DNA of 63,658 nucleotides from CAYQJS01 sp964417895. GTDB taxonomy: Bacteria > Chloroflexota > UBA6077 > SHYK01. The translations under genes and the position numbers were made by a program. Under the pieces are notes generated by a model, which was not told the DNA's origin, ran no database searches, and saw only the letters and a list, made by a program, of their open reading frames with translations. Within the stretch, counting starts at the first letter, position 1; each line of letters starts with the position of its first letter. Of this stretch, positions 48,809-57,286 are shown one piece after another. Where the stretch lies: contig CAYQJS010000033.1 of assembly GCA_964417895.1 (NCBI GenBank), positions 1 to 63,658 of the forward strand, given 5' to 3'.

Positions 48809-49904
48809 GGACGACTACGCCGAGCCTGCAGTTATTGTCCGCGCCTTGCCGTCAGCTCACATCCCAGGTGTGGTTCCCGCCCCGGCGAGGATCGCCTTGA
48901 CCTTCGCCACGTACTGTGACTCGTGACCATGAGCGACGCCAGCTTCCCGTCGATCAGCCGCGCCACGTTCCTGAGCGCTCGTCGAATCAGCCACCGGAGG
49001 AGGCGCTGATCACCCGAGCAGCCAGAGCGCCCTGCTGCGTGACGGGCGTCGGCTCCGCCTTCTTGAGCGCCGCCTCTCGGCAATCGACAACATTTGTGCC
49101 GAAGAGGCAATGTCGGCAAGTAGCCTATCCACACGTATCGGCCTCGCGGGCCGATTAAAGAAGACCTCAATGTGCAGCGCGGCGTGCTCCGCCCCCTCAT
49201 CGAGCGAGTCGTGCCTGTCCGGGTCGCGCGCAGTCAGTGCACCGCCGAGATCGCGTGGACGAGCCTGGGACACATGCTGCGCGAGATGAGCGAAGCGGCA
49301 GCGGGCCGCATGGCCTGGCGCCCGGTCCCGTCTTGGCCCTTCGGGACGGGACTCAAGTGTTGCCCGTAGTTGTAGATCGCTTCGGATCAGAGAGAGCAAC
49401 AACTTCTTCCCTTCGATGTGACCCAAAGCCTGCCGATCTTTTTTCGAGCAAAGGCCAAGCTGGAAGAGCGACAAGAACCCGCAAAAAGAGCAAGCTGGAA
49501 GGGCGAGGACACGCCTATGGCACTTGAGGCGCTAACCCGGCGGCACGACAAACGGCATTGCTGAACCACATCGACGCGAACGAGCCGAGCGTGGTCTACG
49601 ACCTGGGCTCCGGGGCCGGCAACGTTAGATTCCCGGTCTGCGGGGGCGGGCCGCTCTTCAGCTCATGGTTCCGAACAAACCACGCTGCCCACGGTATGGC
49701 TATGCCTACGAGCGGGGGAGGGCTATTTCTCGGGAGCCATGGCGGTCGAGCAAGGCCTGCCCACACGTGGGCCATTTTCGGTCTCAATCCGTCGAAACGC
49801 TGAGCTTGTCCAGTTCCAGAAATCCGGAGTATTCTGAGCCAGCGCGTCGTCAGGTTGGGTTAGCTCGATTCGCGGTGCCAAACGCGGTTGGAACGGGAGA
49901 AAAG
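48809..49904. other. 1.1-kb region without a supported gene
   Basis: No ORF here has family-like sequence together with a ribosome binding site. Fragments include a minus-strand tail EAGVAHGHESQYVAKVKAIL ending at about 48860, and a plus-strand SVVYDLGSGAGNVRFP at about 49588-49635 that resembles a methyltransferase motif I. Both are too short to name. A run of TTTTTT at 49438-49444 is unusual for the local composition. It looks like decayed coding sequence between the SDR and hydrolase genes. Confidence 0.5.
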
Positions 49905-50822
49905 ATGGCGGTTGAGCCAGCGCGCCAGTTCCAGGTGCGATCGTTTGATGTGGACTATCGCCGCGACCGCGGCAGGGTCTGGCTAGCGCGGATCTTCCAG
50001 CCTGAAGGTGACGGGCCGTTTCCTGCACTCCTGCAGATCCACGGTGGCGCCTGGTCCGGCGGCGACCGGATGAACAACGAATCGGTTAACCACATGCTGG
50101 CGGCGACGGGGATGGTGGTGGCAGCCATCGACTTCCGCCAAGCGCCCAGCGACCCGTATCCGGCCTCGCTCGCCGACGTCAACTACGTGACGCGCTGGCT
50201 GAAGGCTTACGCGGGAGAGTTCAATGCCGATGCGAGCCGTCTCGGCGCGCTAGGCATGTTCAGCGGCGGCCACCTAGCGATGCTCAGCGCCATGCGCCCG
50301 CAGGACGAGCGTTACGCGGCCGTGCCCCTCCCCGAAGCACCCCAGGCCGAAGCCAGTCTGGCGTACGTGATCGCATGCTGGGCGATCCTCGATCCGTACG
50401 CCCAATACTTCTTCGCGCGCGAGACGGGCCGGCAGTCCCTGGTCGCCCGCACTGAGGGGATGTTCGGCAATCAAGAGACCATGCAGGAAGCGAGCCCGCA
50501 GCTCATCCTGGACCGCGGTGAGGCGATCGAGCTGCCGCCCGTGCTGATCCTCCAGGGCACGGAGGATGCGAACCTAACCCCGGCGATGCAGCAACGCTTC
50601 GCCTCCTCCTATGAGCGCGCGGGCGGCGAGGTGCAGCTCGAGTTCTTTCCGGGGATGCCACACGGCTTCATGGGAGAGTCTGAACCGGCCGCCACTCAGC
50701 GCGCGATGGACATCACGACGGCATTTGTCGCGCGCCAACTCCGTCCAGGTCCACTCGCGGTGAGAACCAGGCCCGCCCCCGCATGGGCCCGGCGGGCAAC
50801 CTCTCGCAACGTCGCGCGGTAA
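49905..50822 (+). CDS. Alpha/beta hydrolase (HSL/carboxylesterase type)
   Basis: A 305-aa esterase-like hydrolase. The oxyanion hole is HGGAW (46-50). The nucleophile is S120 in GMFSGGH, a variant of GxSxG. The acid is in QGTEDAN and the histidine in MPHGFMG, all in the order of the hormone-sensitive lipase group. ATG 49905 has GGGAGAAAAG upstream. The tail (RTRPAPAWARRATSRNVAR) is basic and not family-like. It lies 36 bp before an amidohydrolase and an SBP on the same strand, so it probably hydrolyses an ester in the same pathway. Confidence 0.87.
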   Translation: MAVEPARQFQVRSFDVDYRRDRGRVWLARIFQPEGDGPFPALLQIHGGAWSGGDRMNNESVNHMLAATGMVVAAIDFRQAPSDPYPASLADVNYVTRWLKAYAGEFNADASRLGALGMFSGGHLAMLSAMRPQDERYAAVPLPEAPQAEASLAYVIACWAILDPYAQYFFARETGRQSLVARTEGMFGNQETMQEASPQLILDRGEAIELPPVLILQGTEDANLTPAMQQRFASSYERAGGEVQLEFFPGMPHGFMGESEPAATQRAMDITTAFVARQLRPGPLAVRTRPAPAWARRATSRNVAR

Positions 50823-50858
50823 CCACAAGGTGACTAATATGGCCGAGGGGGTGAGGAT

Positions 50859-51944
50859 ATGGCGGGTGGAAACCAACAGGTGTTGATTGATTCGGACGCG
50901 CACGTCAGGGAGAGCGAGGCGTTGTGGGTCGAGCGCTTGCCCAAGGCTTTCGAAGAGCAGGCCCATAGTGTCAGTCCGGGCGATTATTCCGGGCCTGTTG
51001 GCGCCACCGACCCGAATTTCCGCATCCCGGAGATGGAACAGGACGGCGTTACAGCGGCGGTCCTGTATACGAGCCGCGGGATGGGCATGTTCCACATGGA
51101 GGACGCCGCGCTGCAGGAAGCCTGCTTTCGTGTCTACAACGACTGGATCCTGGAGTACTGCAGCGTCGCGCCGGACCGTCTGTACGGGATCGGCCTGATC
51201 TCTGTCTACAACATCGACAACGCTGTCAAGGAGTTGAAGCGCTGCCGCATGGCAGGGATGTCGGGGGCTATGGTTTGGATGACGCCTCACCCTAGCCTCC
51301 CCTTCTCCAGGGCGGAACACTACGACCGCCTTTGGGCGGCAGCGCAGGACCTGGAGGTTCCCATTCACCTCCACGTCAACACGGGGTTCGACCACATCTC
51401 TCTCCACGGTGGCTCTGGTCCGGCCGCCGGTGCGCCAATGGGCCCGGAGCGGCGCGGAGCGATGGAGGAGTACTGCCACGCCGCTGTCAACGAGCGGACC
51501 GAGAACGCTGCCAACGCCCTGTTGAGCATCATCTTCGCTGGTGTCCTCGACCGCTACCCTGGGCTGCGGCTGGTGCTGGCCGAGTGCGAAATCGGCTACC
51601 TGCCCTTTTACCTGCAGCAGTGGGACTACAACAGCCAGCGTTTTGCCAAGCGTAGGACCGTCGAAGAGCCCCTCGAGCTCCTCCCCAGCGAATACTTCGC
51701 GCGGCAGGTCTACGCGACCTTCTTGGAGGACCCAGTCGGCTGCCAGAATTTCACGTGGTGGGAGGCAGGAGCGAACAACTGCATGTGGTCCACTGACTAC
51801 CCCCACTCGAAGACGTCCTGGCCACACTCCCGCGCGCTGATGGACCAGCAGTTGGGCCACCTGCCTCAGGAGACCATCCAGAAGCTAGTCCACGACAATG
51901 TCATTCGCCTCTACGGGCTCAAGGTCCCGGAGTCCGTCGCTTAA
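50859..51944 (+). CDS. Amidohydrolase family 2 protein
   Basis: A 361-aa paralogue of the protein at 37232. Both share DSDAHVRE/ADSHVNEP, QEACFRVxNDWxxEYC, DRYPxLxxVLxExEIGxxP and MWSxDxPHxxxSWPHSR. Histidines in IHLHVNTG and the aspartate in STDYPH are candidate metal ligands. ATG 50859 has GTGAGGAT upstream. An SBP gene follows after 58 bp, the reverse order of the 35459/37232 pair, showing that the SBP-amidohydrolase association survives rearrangement. Confidence 0.9.
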   Translation: MAGGNQQVLIDSDAHVRESEALWVERLPKAFEEQAHSVSPGDYSGPVGATDPNFRIPEMEQDGVTAAVLYTSRGMGMFHMEDAALQEACFRVYNDWILEYCSVAPDRLYGIGLISVYNIDNAVKELKRCRMAGMSGAMVWMTPHPSLPFSRAEHYDRLWAAAQDLEVPIHLHVNTGFDHISLHGGSGPAAGAPMGPERRGAMEEYCHAAVNERTENAANALLSIIFAGVLDRYPGLRLVLAECEIGYLPFYLQQWDYNSQRFAKRRTVEEPLELLPSEYFARQVYATFLEDPVGCQNFTWWEAGANNCMWSTDYPHSKTSWPHSRALMDQQLGHLPQETIQKLVHDNVIRLYGLKVPESVA

Positions 51945-52002
51945 GGGCGTCCCCGGCGCGGCGGGTAAAGACCGCGGGTTCAGCAGACCGAAGGGAGAAG
52001 CC

Positions 52003-53745
52003 ATGGGATCAAGGATTGCACTGGATTCCAACGCCGGCGTTCCCGGCCGGCTGCTTGTGCTGCTCACCGCCGCGACGATGGTCCTAGCCGGGTGCTCGGC
52101 CGGGCCCGGGGCCTCGCTCCAGGCGAATCCGCCCGCTGGTCAGCAGGCGAATCCGCAGCCGAAGACGCTCCGGATGGGCTTCCTGGTTGAACCGACCGGC
52201 ATGGCAGGCTTCGGGAGGGTCGGTCAGAACGCTCTTCCGCTTGCATGGATGTTCAATGCCGGCCTCAACGCGTACGACGCACAGGGAACCCTCCAGCCAC
52301 GCCTGGCCCGCAAAGTCCCATCCATTCAGGATGGCGACTGGAAGGTATCCCCCGACGGCAGCATGGAGGTGACGTGGACCTTGCGTCCGAACCTGAAGTG
52401 GCACGACGGCACGCCGCTGAACGCCGAGGATTTCGTCCTGGGTATTCAGGTAGCCACCGACTCGGATCTTCCACTCCCGCGCTCGGGCGGGGTCAATCGG
52501 ATCCGGGAGGCCATTGCGTCGGATGCCGAAACCTTTGTCGTCCGCTGGTCACAGTCTTACTTCGGGGCCAACCAGGGCTCGGTGACCGACGTCCCGGCCG
52601 TGCCCCGTCACCTGATGCAGGCTCTCTACCTGCAGGGCGATAAGCAAGCGTTTACCAATAGCCCATACTGGTCCACCCGGTTCGTCGGCCTCGGTCCCTA
52701 TCGCCTGGCTGAGTGGGTGCAAGGAAGCTACATTGAGGCCCTGGCCTTCGACGATTATGCCCTCGGGCGACCCAAGATCGACCGCGTGATCGTCCGCCAT
52801 ATCCTTGACCCCAGCGTCATGGTCGCAAGTCTGCTGGCGGGCGAAATCGATATGGTGGGAAGAGGCGAGCTCACCCTGGATGACGTCACGCCTGTGATGA
52901 GCGCATGGGGATCAACCGGAGACGGAACCGTTATCAATTCGGTGTCCGAGCTGTTCTTAGCGCTTCTCCAATACCGCGACCCGGCCTTGCCCTGGGCAGG
53001 CGACGTGCGGGTTCGCCAGGCACTCCTGCATCTGACTGACCGTCAGACCCTCGGCGATACGTTTAACCCCGGAGGGTCCGGCCTCCCTGACCTCTTGGCC
53101 GCCCCCAATGATCCGGCCTATCAGCTTGCCGAGCAGCGCGGGTACGCGAAATATCCCTATGACCCAGCCAGGGCCGCAACGCTGCTCACCACTGCCGGCT
53201 GGACGCGAGGGTCCGACGGCATACTCCAGAATGGTGCCGGGCAGCGGTTTGCCCTCGAGGTCCGCACCAGCGCTGATACCACCGTGCCGGCACTCGCCGT
53301 CGCCGACCAGTGGCGGCGGGGCGGGCTGGATGTTCCCTTCCTTGTGATCCCCGACAATGCGGCGGACCGGACGATGCAGCGGGCGATGAGCAAGGGCGTT
53401 TACACGCAGGCACAGTCCATTGCCTTCGACTTCCCAATGGCATTCTCGTCGGCTACGATCCGGAGTGAGCAGAACAACTGGTCTGGAGCCAATACCGGTG
53501 GGTACAGCAATCCGGCCCACGATCGGCTCTACGCCCAGTACGTCGGCGAGCTCGACCCGGCGAAGCGCCAGTCGCTCTATGCCGACTTCTTGAAGCAGGC
53601 AGCGGATGAGGCGATCGTGCTCCCGCTTTTTTACTCCACGGGACAGTCAACGACGAGTTTTCGTCGCGGCATCCGTGGGCCGGCAGCCACCGCCCCCATC
53701 CAACTGGCGACGCACTGGAACATCCACGAATGGGAAATGGACTGA
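52003..53745 (+). CDS. ABC transporter substrate-binding lipoprotein, SBP family 5
   Basis: A 580-aa lipoprotein with lipobox LAGC31. VTWTLRPNLKWHDGTPLNAE and EQNNWSGANTGGYSNPAHDR are the landmark stretches; it ends WNIHEWEMD, grouping it with 40305 and 44375. ATG 52003 has AAGGGAG upstream, so the ORF extension into the amidohydrolase gene is rejected. It lies between an amidohydrolase and a PanB-like gene on the same strand, a compact four-gene set with the esterase at 49905. No transmembrane transporter subunit is adjacent. Confidence 0.93.
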   Translation: MGSRIALDSNAGVPGRLLVLLTAATMVLAGCSAGPGASLQANPPAGQQANPQPKTLRMGFLVEPTGMAGFGRVGQNALPLAWMFNAGLNAYDAQGTLQPRLARKVPSIQDGDWKVSPDGSMEVTWTLRPNLKWHDGTPLNAEDFVLGIQVATDSDLPLPRSGGVNRIREAIASDAETFVVRWSQSYFGANQGSVTDVPAVPRHLMQALYLQGDKQAFTNSPYWSTRFVGLGPYRLAEWVQGSYIEALAFDDYALGRPKIDRVIVRHILDPSVMVASLLAGEIDMVGRGELTLDDVTPVMSAWGSTGDGTVINSVSELFLALLQYRDPALPWAGDVRVRQALLHLTDRQTLGDTFNPGGSGLPDLLAAPNDPAYQLAEQRGYAKYPYDPARAATLLTTAGWTRGSDGILQNGAGQRFALEVRTSADTTVPALAVADQWRRGGLDVPFLVIPDNAADRTMQRAMSKGVYTQAQSIAFDFPMAFSSATIRSEQNNWSGANTGGYSNPAHDRLYAQYVGELDPAKRQSLYADFLKQAADEAIVLPLFYSTGQSTTSFRRGIRGPAATAPIQLATHWNIHEWEMD

Positions 53746-53821
53746 GTAGATCCGAGAGCCACCCGGCCACCGAATGGGGGGCGGATGGCTCTCCTACCGA
53801 ACGCCGCCCGAGGAGCGAATG

Positions 53822-54682
53822 ATGGCCTACGTGGTCGACACTCCCGAGCGTGAAAAAATCGGGATGGCCAAGCTGACTGTCGCGAGCCTCAGTCAGATGA
53901 AGGCCGACGGCCAGAAGATCACGCTCTCCGTCTGCCACGACCACCAGATCGCCCGAATCCTCGATCGGGCGGGGGTCGATGTCCTGAGCCTGGGCGACAG
54001 TGTCGGGATGGTCACGCTCGGCCATGAGAGCCGTAGCCAGGTCACGCTGGACCACATGGTTGTCATCTGCAACGCGATCAGGCGTGCGGCGGAACGCGCC
54101 ATTGTCAACTGCGATATGCCCTTTGGTCCGACCGAAGAGGGCTGGCGTGAAGCACTGAAGGCCGCTGTTCGCCTCGTGAAGGAAGGCGGCGCGGAAATGA
54201 TCAAGATAGACGACGCTGTCACTCACATTGAGGCTGTCAAGGCTATCGCGCACGCCGGCATCCCGGTCTATCCCAGGTTTTCCCCCCTGGCGTCACTCCC
54301 CATCGGAAAGTTCGACACTCGCGACGAGTGGGAACGCTCCATACGCCAGAACCCGCAAGCGGAAGAGATGGTGGAACGCCGTAAGGACCAGATCTTTGAG
54401 GAGGCCCAAGCGCTGGAGGCAGCCGGCGCCTCGGCGCTGGGCGCGGATGTTACTCCGGACATGTACGCAGAGATCGCGAAGCTCGTACGAATCCCCTTGC
54501 TCGGGGGACGCGGGCCCGAGTCCGATGGACTCTACCTGCACGGAGTCAGCATTCGAGCTGTGGGCGTCGACCAGAAGCCGAGCCCATCGAACTTTGGTCG
54601 CTTGATCTACGATGTGGCGATGGGCGAGCTCGCAGATATCCGCGCTGGGAAGGCCAACGTCGTCCATGTCGATTCGCGGTAA
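53822..54682 (+). CDS. Divergent ketopantoate hydroxymethyltransferase (PanB)-like protein
   Basis: A 286-aa PEP mutase/PanB superfamily barrel. AGVDVLSLGDSVGMVTLGHE and NCDMPFGPTEEG give the two magnesium-binding aspartates. KIDDAVTHIEAVKAIAHAGI stands in the KLEGG region (Glu to Asp). The stretch SALGADVTPDMYAEIAKLVR replaces the LECVP motif, so the general-base glutamate of PanB is missing. True pantoate synthesis is therefore doubtful; a lyase or aldolase acting on the compound handled by the neighbouring SBP and amidohydrolase fits better. ATG 53822 is 6 bases after GAGGAG (ATG 53819 directly precedes it). No panC is nearby. Confidence 0.8.
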   Translation: MAYVVDTPEREKIGMAKLTVASLSQMKADGQKITLSVCHDHQIARILDRAGVDVLSLGDSVGMVTLGHESRSQVTLDHMVVICNAIRRAAERAIVNCDMPFGPTEEGWREALKAAVRLVKEGGAEMIKIDDAVTHIEAVKAIAHAGIPVYPRFSPLASLPIGKFDTRDEWERSIRQNPQAEEMVERRKDQIFEEAQALEAAGASALGADVTPDMYAEIAKLVRIPLLGGRGPESDGLYLHGVSIRAVGVDQKPSPSNFGRLIYDVAMGELADIRAGKANVVHVDSR

Positions 54683-54819
54683 GAAGAGCACGCCCGATCC
54701 TGTACGGCAAGTCCCCCCAGGTATGCCGCACGCTGTCATAGTCGAGTGAACCGCCACTAACTACCCTCGCCAGGCAAAGGCGCCCCTTATCAGAAACATC
54801 ACTTTCGACGTCAGAGCGC

Positions 54820-55010
54820 TTGAGTCCGTTCATCTCGGCGCAGAACCGCTGCAATCTTCTCGACCGCCACATTGAGGACGCGAATCGTCTCGACTTCGCA
54901 GCAATATGGCCTCGGGATAATTCCGTACCACCCGCTCGCCGGCTGTTTTCTCACGGGGAAATACAGGCAAGGCGAGCCGGCGCCCGAAGGATCCAGATTC
55001 GCCACGGAAC
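54820..55010 (+). pseudogene. Aldo/keto reductase fragment, frameshifted
   Basis: Frame one reads NLLDRHIEDA (54849-54880). The overlapping frame two reads QQYGLGIIPYHPLAGCFLTG and KYRQGEPAPEGSRFA (54896-55001). Joined, they are the strand-helix region of aldo/keto reductases (YNLLDR-x-IE ... CxxxGxGVIPYSPLAGGxLTGKYR). Neither the N-terminal catalytic Asp-Tyr-Lys-His part nor the C-terminus is present. It is a short decayed relic. Confidence 0.6.
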
Positions 55011-55088
55011 CATCGGTATGGCGGCATCGCGATTCGGTTAGCGGCGCGTCTCGCCCATCGTGGACATGGCGAGGGCCGCCTCGGCGGC

Positions 55089-55301
55089 TCAGGGCGTCAC
55101 GCAGATCTCAACCCTCGTCGTGTCGGGCAGCCGCCGGTTGCCGTGGACTAACGCGCGAATTCCCTCCTCCCAAAACGCGCTCTTTAGCCGTTGTATATGA
55201 CGGGTCGACATTCCCAGCAGCTCAGCGGTCTCCTTGGTCGTCCACTGTCCCGCCAACAGCCCCATTAGCACTCGCGCCCGGTTCTCTTCTTTGGGTCCCA
55301 C
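55089..55301 (-). pseudogene. Transposase N-terminal helix-turn-helix fragment
   Basis: The 70-aa ORF LMGLLAGQWTTKETAELLGM then STRHIQRLKSAFWEEGIRAL and VHGNR is the N-terminal HTH of ISNCY/IS1202-like transposases (usual form: VLAGRWTxxEAAELLGVSxRxVxRLxxxYRxxGxxALxHGNRG). The catalytic DDE domain is absent and no inverted repeats are evident. GTG start; probably an insertion sequence relic beside the aldo/keto reductase fragment. Confidence 0.65.
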
Positions 55302-55486
55302 GCTGATTCGTATAAGGAGGACACAATGAGAGACCTGTTAGCGCGGACAAAGTCTCAGACCTACGACAGGCCGGACGTGGCCACCTTGACGCCCGTCCGA
55401 CCGCGCCATATAAACGGACGTCGGAACGTTGCCAATCGTCGCGGGCGTAAAGAGGCCCGGGCACGTAGGCTTGGGGAGAAGTTCCT

Positions 55487-56716
55487 GTGCGAGCTCCATA
55501 CCAGTACATTTCCGCTGACACGCACCTCGAAATTCCCCCGGAAGCGTGGCGGGACAGAGTGCCGGCGAACCACCGCGACCGTGCTCCGCGTGGAATTCGA
55601 TTGGCCGACGGGACGGACGCCTGGCTGGTCGAGGGTGGTCCCCTCTATCAGGGGGGAAACAATATGGCGGCAGGAAGGCCAAAAGAGGACTGGGATCCGG
55701 TCAGGATGAAGTACGAGGGCCAGGCCGGCACCGGTCCCCCTCAGCAAAGGCTTCTGGAGCAAGACATGGACGGCATCGATGCAGAGGTGCTGTTCGCGTC
55801 GGTCGGCGGGCGAGGCTCCTGGAACGGGATCGCCGACGACGAGGCCTATCTCGCCGTGGTACGGGCGTACAACGATTTCCTCATCGAGGACTACTGCGCT
55901 GTTGCCCCGGACCGGCTCATTGGCATGGCCATCATTCCTGAGCGCGGGATTGAGAGCGCCGTCGCCGAGCTGCAGCGCTGCGTGAGGCTGGGCTTCAAGG
56001 GTGTCAACCTAAACAAGTTTCCCAACGGCAGCGCCTTTCCCGCCCCTGAGGACGATAGGTTCTGGGCAGCGGCTGTGGATGTGCAGATGCCAGTTACGAT
56101 CCACAGCAACATGGAAACCGGTAGAGGCCAGCCCGGAGGTCGCTTCGGAAGTGGCGATCCCGGAATCGGAATGGGGCTGCGGAGCGCCAAGTACGCGCTG
56201 CTCGGTGGGCGCGATGCGATCCTGATGGCCACCACGGGCGTATTCGTGCGTTTCCCGGAGCTTCAGGTCTATTTCGCCGAGAACCAGATCGGGTGGCTGC
56301 CGAACTGCATGGAACAGGCAGATCTCCTTTACACCAGGCACTACCCCTGGTGGGAGCGTCATAAAGGCTTTGCGCCGACTCCGGAACCTCCGAGCTTCTA
56401 CCTCAAGCGGAATGCCCTGTGGGGCTTTTTCGATAACCCCGTCGGCGTCGGGCTGCGACAACACATTGGCGTCCAACAGATCATGTGGCTGAGCGACTTC
56501 CCTCACGGACCCTCAGATTGGCCGGAATCTCTTAGCGTCATCGACCGGAACTTCGAGGGCGTCCCCGAGGATGAGAGACACCTCATGGTGGCGGGCAACG
56601 CCATTCGCTTCTTCGGCCTCGAGGCGGCTTTCGAGACGAGTGAGGAGCGCGAGACTCGGGTAGCCAGGCGGCGGTCGGCCCACAAGGGGTCCGCCTCGAT
56701 GTCATACGCTGGGTAG
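55487..56716 (+). CDS. Amidohydrolase family 2 protein
   Basis: A 409-aa TIM-barrel hydrolase or decarboxylase related to 37232 and 50859 but longer. ISADTHLEIPPEAWRDRVPA, VTIHSNMETGRG, FAENQIGWLPN and MWLSDFPHGPSDWPES are the equivalent metal and substrate segments. GTG 55487 has GGGGAG 8 bases upstream. A separate strong site (AAGGAGG at 55314-55320, ATG 55326) opens a short overlapping ORF with no family features and may be a leader or a relic. It is followed by the deleted Rieske gene and an SBP. Confidence 0.88.
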   Translation: MRAPYQYISADTHLEIPPEAWRDRVPANHRDRAPRGIRLADGTDAWLVEGGPLYQGGNNMAAGRPKEDWDPVRMKYEGQAGTGPPQQRLLEQDMDGIDAEVLFASVGGRGSWNGIADDEAYLAVVRAYNDFLIEDYCAVAPDRLIGMAIIPERGIESAVAELQRCVRLGFKGVNLNKFPNGSAFPAPEDDRFWAAAVDVQMPVTIHSNMETGRGQPGGRFGSGDPGIGMGLRSAKYALLGGRDAILMATTGVFVRFPELQVYFAENQIGWLPNCMEQADLLYTRHYPWWERHKGFAPTPEPPSFYLKRNALWGFFDNPVGVGLRQHIGVQQIMWLSDFPHGPSDWPESLSVIDRNFEGVPEDERHLMVAGNAIRFFGLEAAFETSEERETRVARRRSAHKGSASMSYAG

Positions 56717-56749
56717 GGCCGGCTTCGAACCCACCGGGGAGAAATCGGA

Positions 56750-57134
56750 ATGCTGTCGGAATCTGAGAACGACCGCTTCACACGCGTAGGACCAGCCACG
56801 CCGATGGGCGAGCTTTTCCGTCGGTACTGGCAGCCAGTAGCGGCGACCGCTGAGTTGCAGCACGACCCGGTCAGCCAAGTCCGTATCCTCGGCGAGACCC
56901 TGGTGCTATACCGAGATCGCCAGGGTCGGCTTGGGCCCATCGGGGAGCGCTGCTCCCACCGGGGCACGGCCATGGTTTACGGCATTCCCGAACCTGAGGG
57001 GCTGCGTTGTCCGGCGGCTCCAGCGAGGGGAGCACCCGATGGGGGTGATTCGCGACCCCACGAAAAACGTGTGCATCCGCTTGGGGGACGAGGGAAGGCG
57101 AGAGCGGCCAGTGCGGCCGGCTGGCACGGCCTGA
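56750..57134 (+). pseudogene. Rieske oxygenase with large internal deletion
   Basis: The first 87 codons match the other Rieske genes: MLSESENDRFTRVGPATPMG, ELFRRYWQPV, C68-S-H70 and EGLRC87. At about 57011-57020 the reading jumps, in another frame, to LQRGEHPMGVIRDPTKNVCI, the RDP tail found at the C-terminus of the Rieske proteins encoded at 356-1711 and 30333-31535. About 300 codons, including the second Cys-His ligand pair and the iron site, are gone. The ORF in the original frame runs on as junk to 57274. Confidence 0.8.
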
Positions 57135-57286
57135 CCGCTTCGATCCCGTGGCGGCACAAGTTCGTGAGCTGGCGCGCTCGGCGCGGGCGCCTGGTTGAGC
57201 TCTCCGGCGGCCAGCCGCCGGGATTGTCCCGATCTGCTGGCTCGCCAGCGGGGCGTGGTAATCGCGCAGTTTAAGGGAGGAGTCAG

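Noticed and set aside
49010..49474. A 154-codon minus-strand frame in the gene-poor region
   Set aside because: Arginine-rich with no motif or ribosome binding site; not convincing.
55326..55709. Short ORF with a perfect AAGGAGG site upstream of the amidohydrolase gene
   Set aside because: Overlaps the amidohydrolase in another frame and has no recognisable sequence; possibly a leader, but not supportable as a gene.
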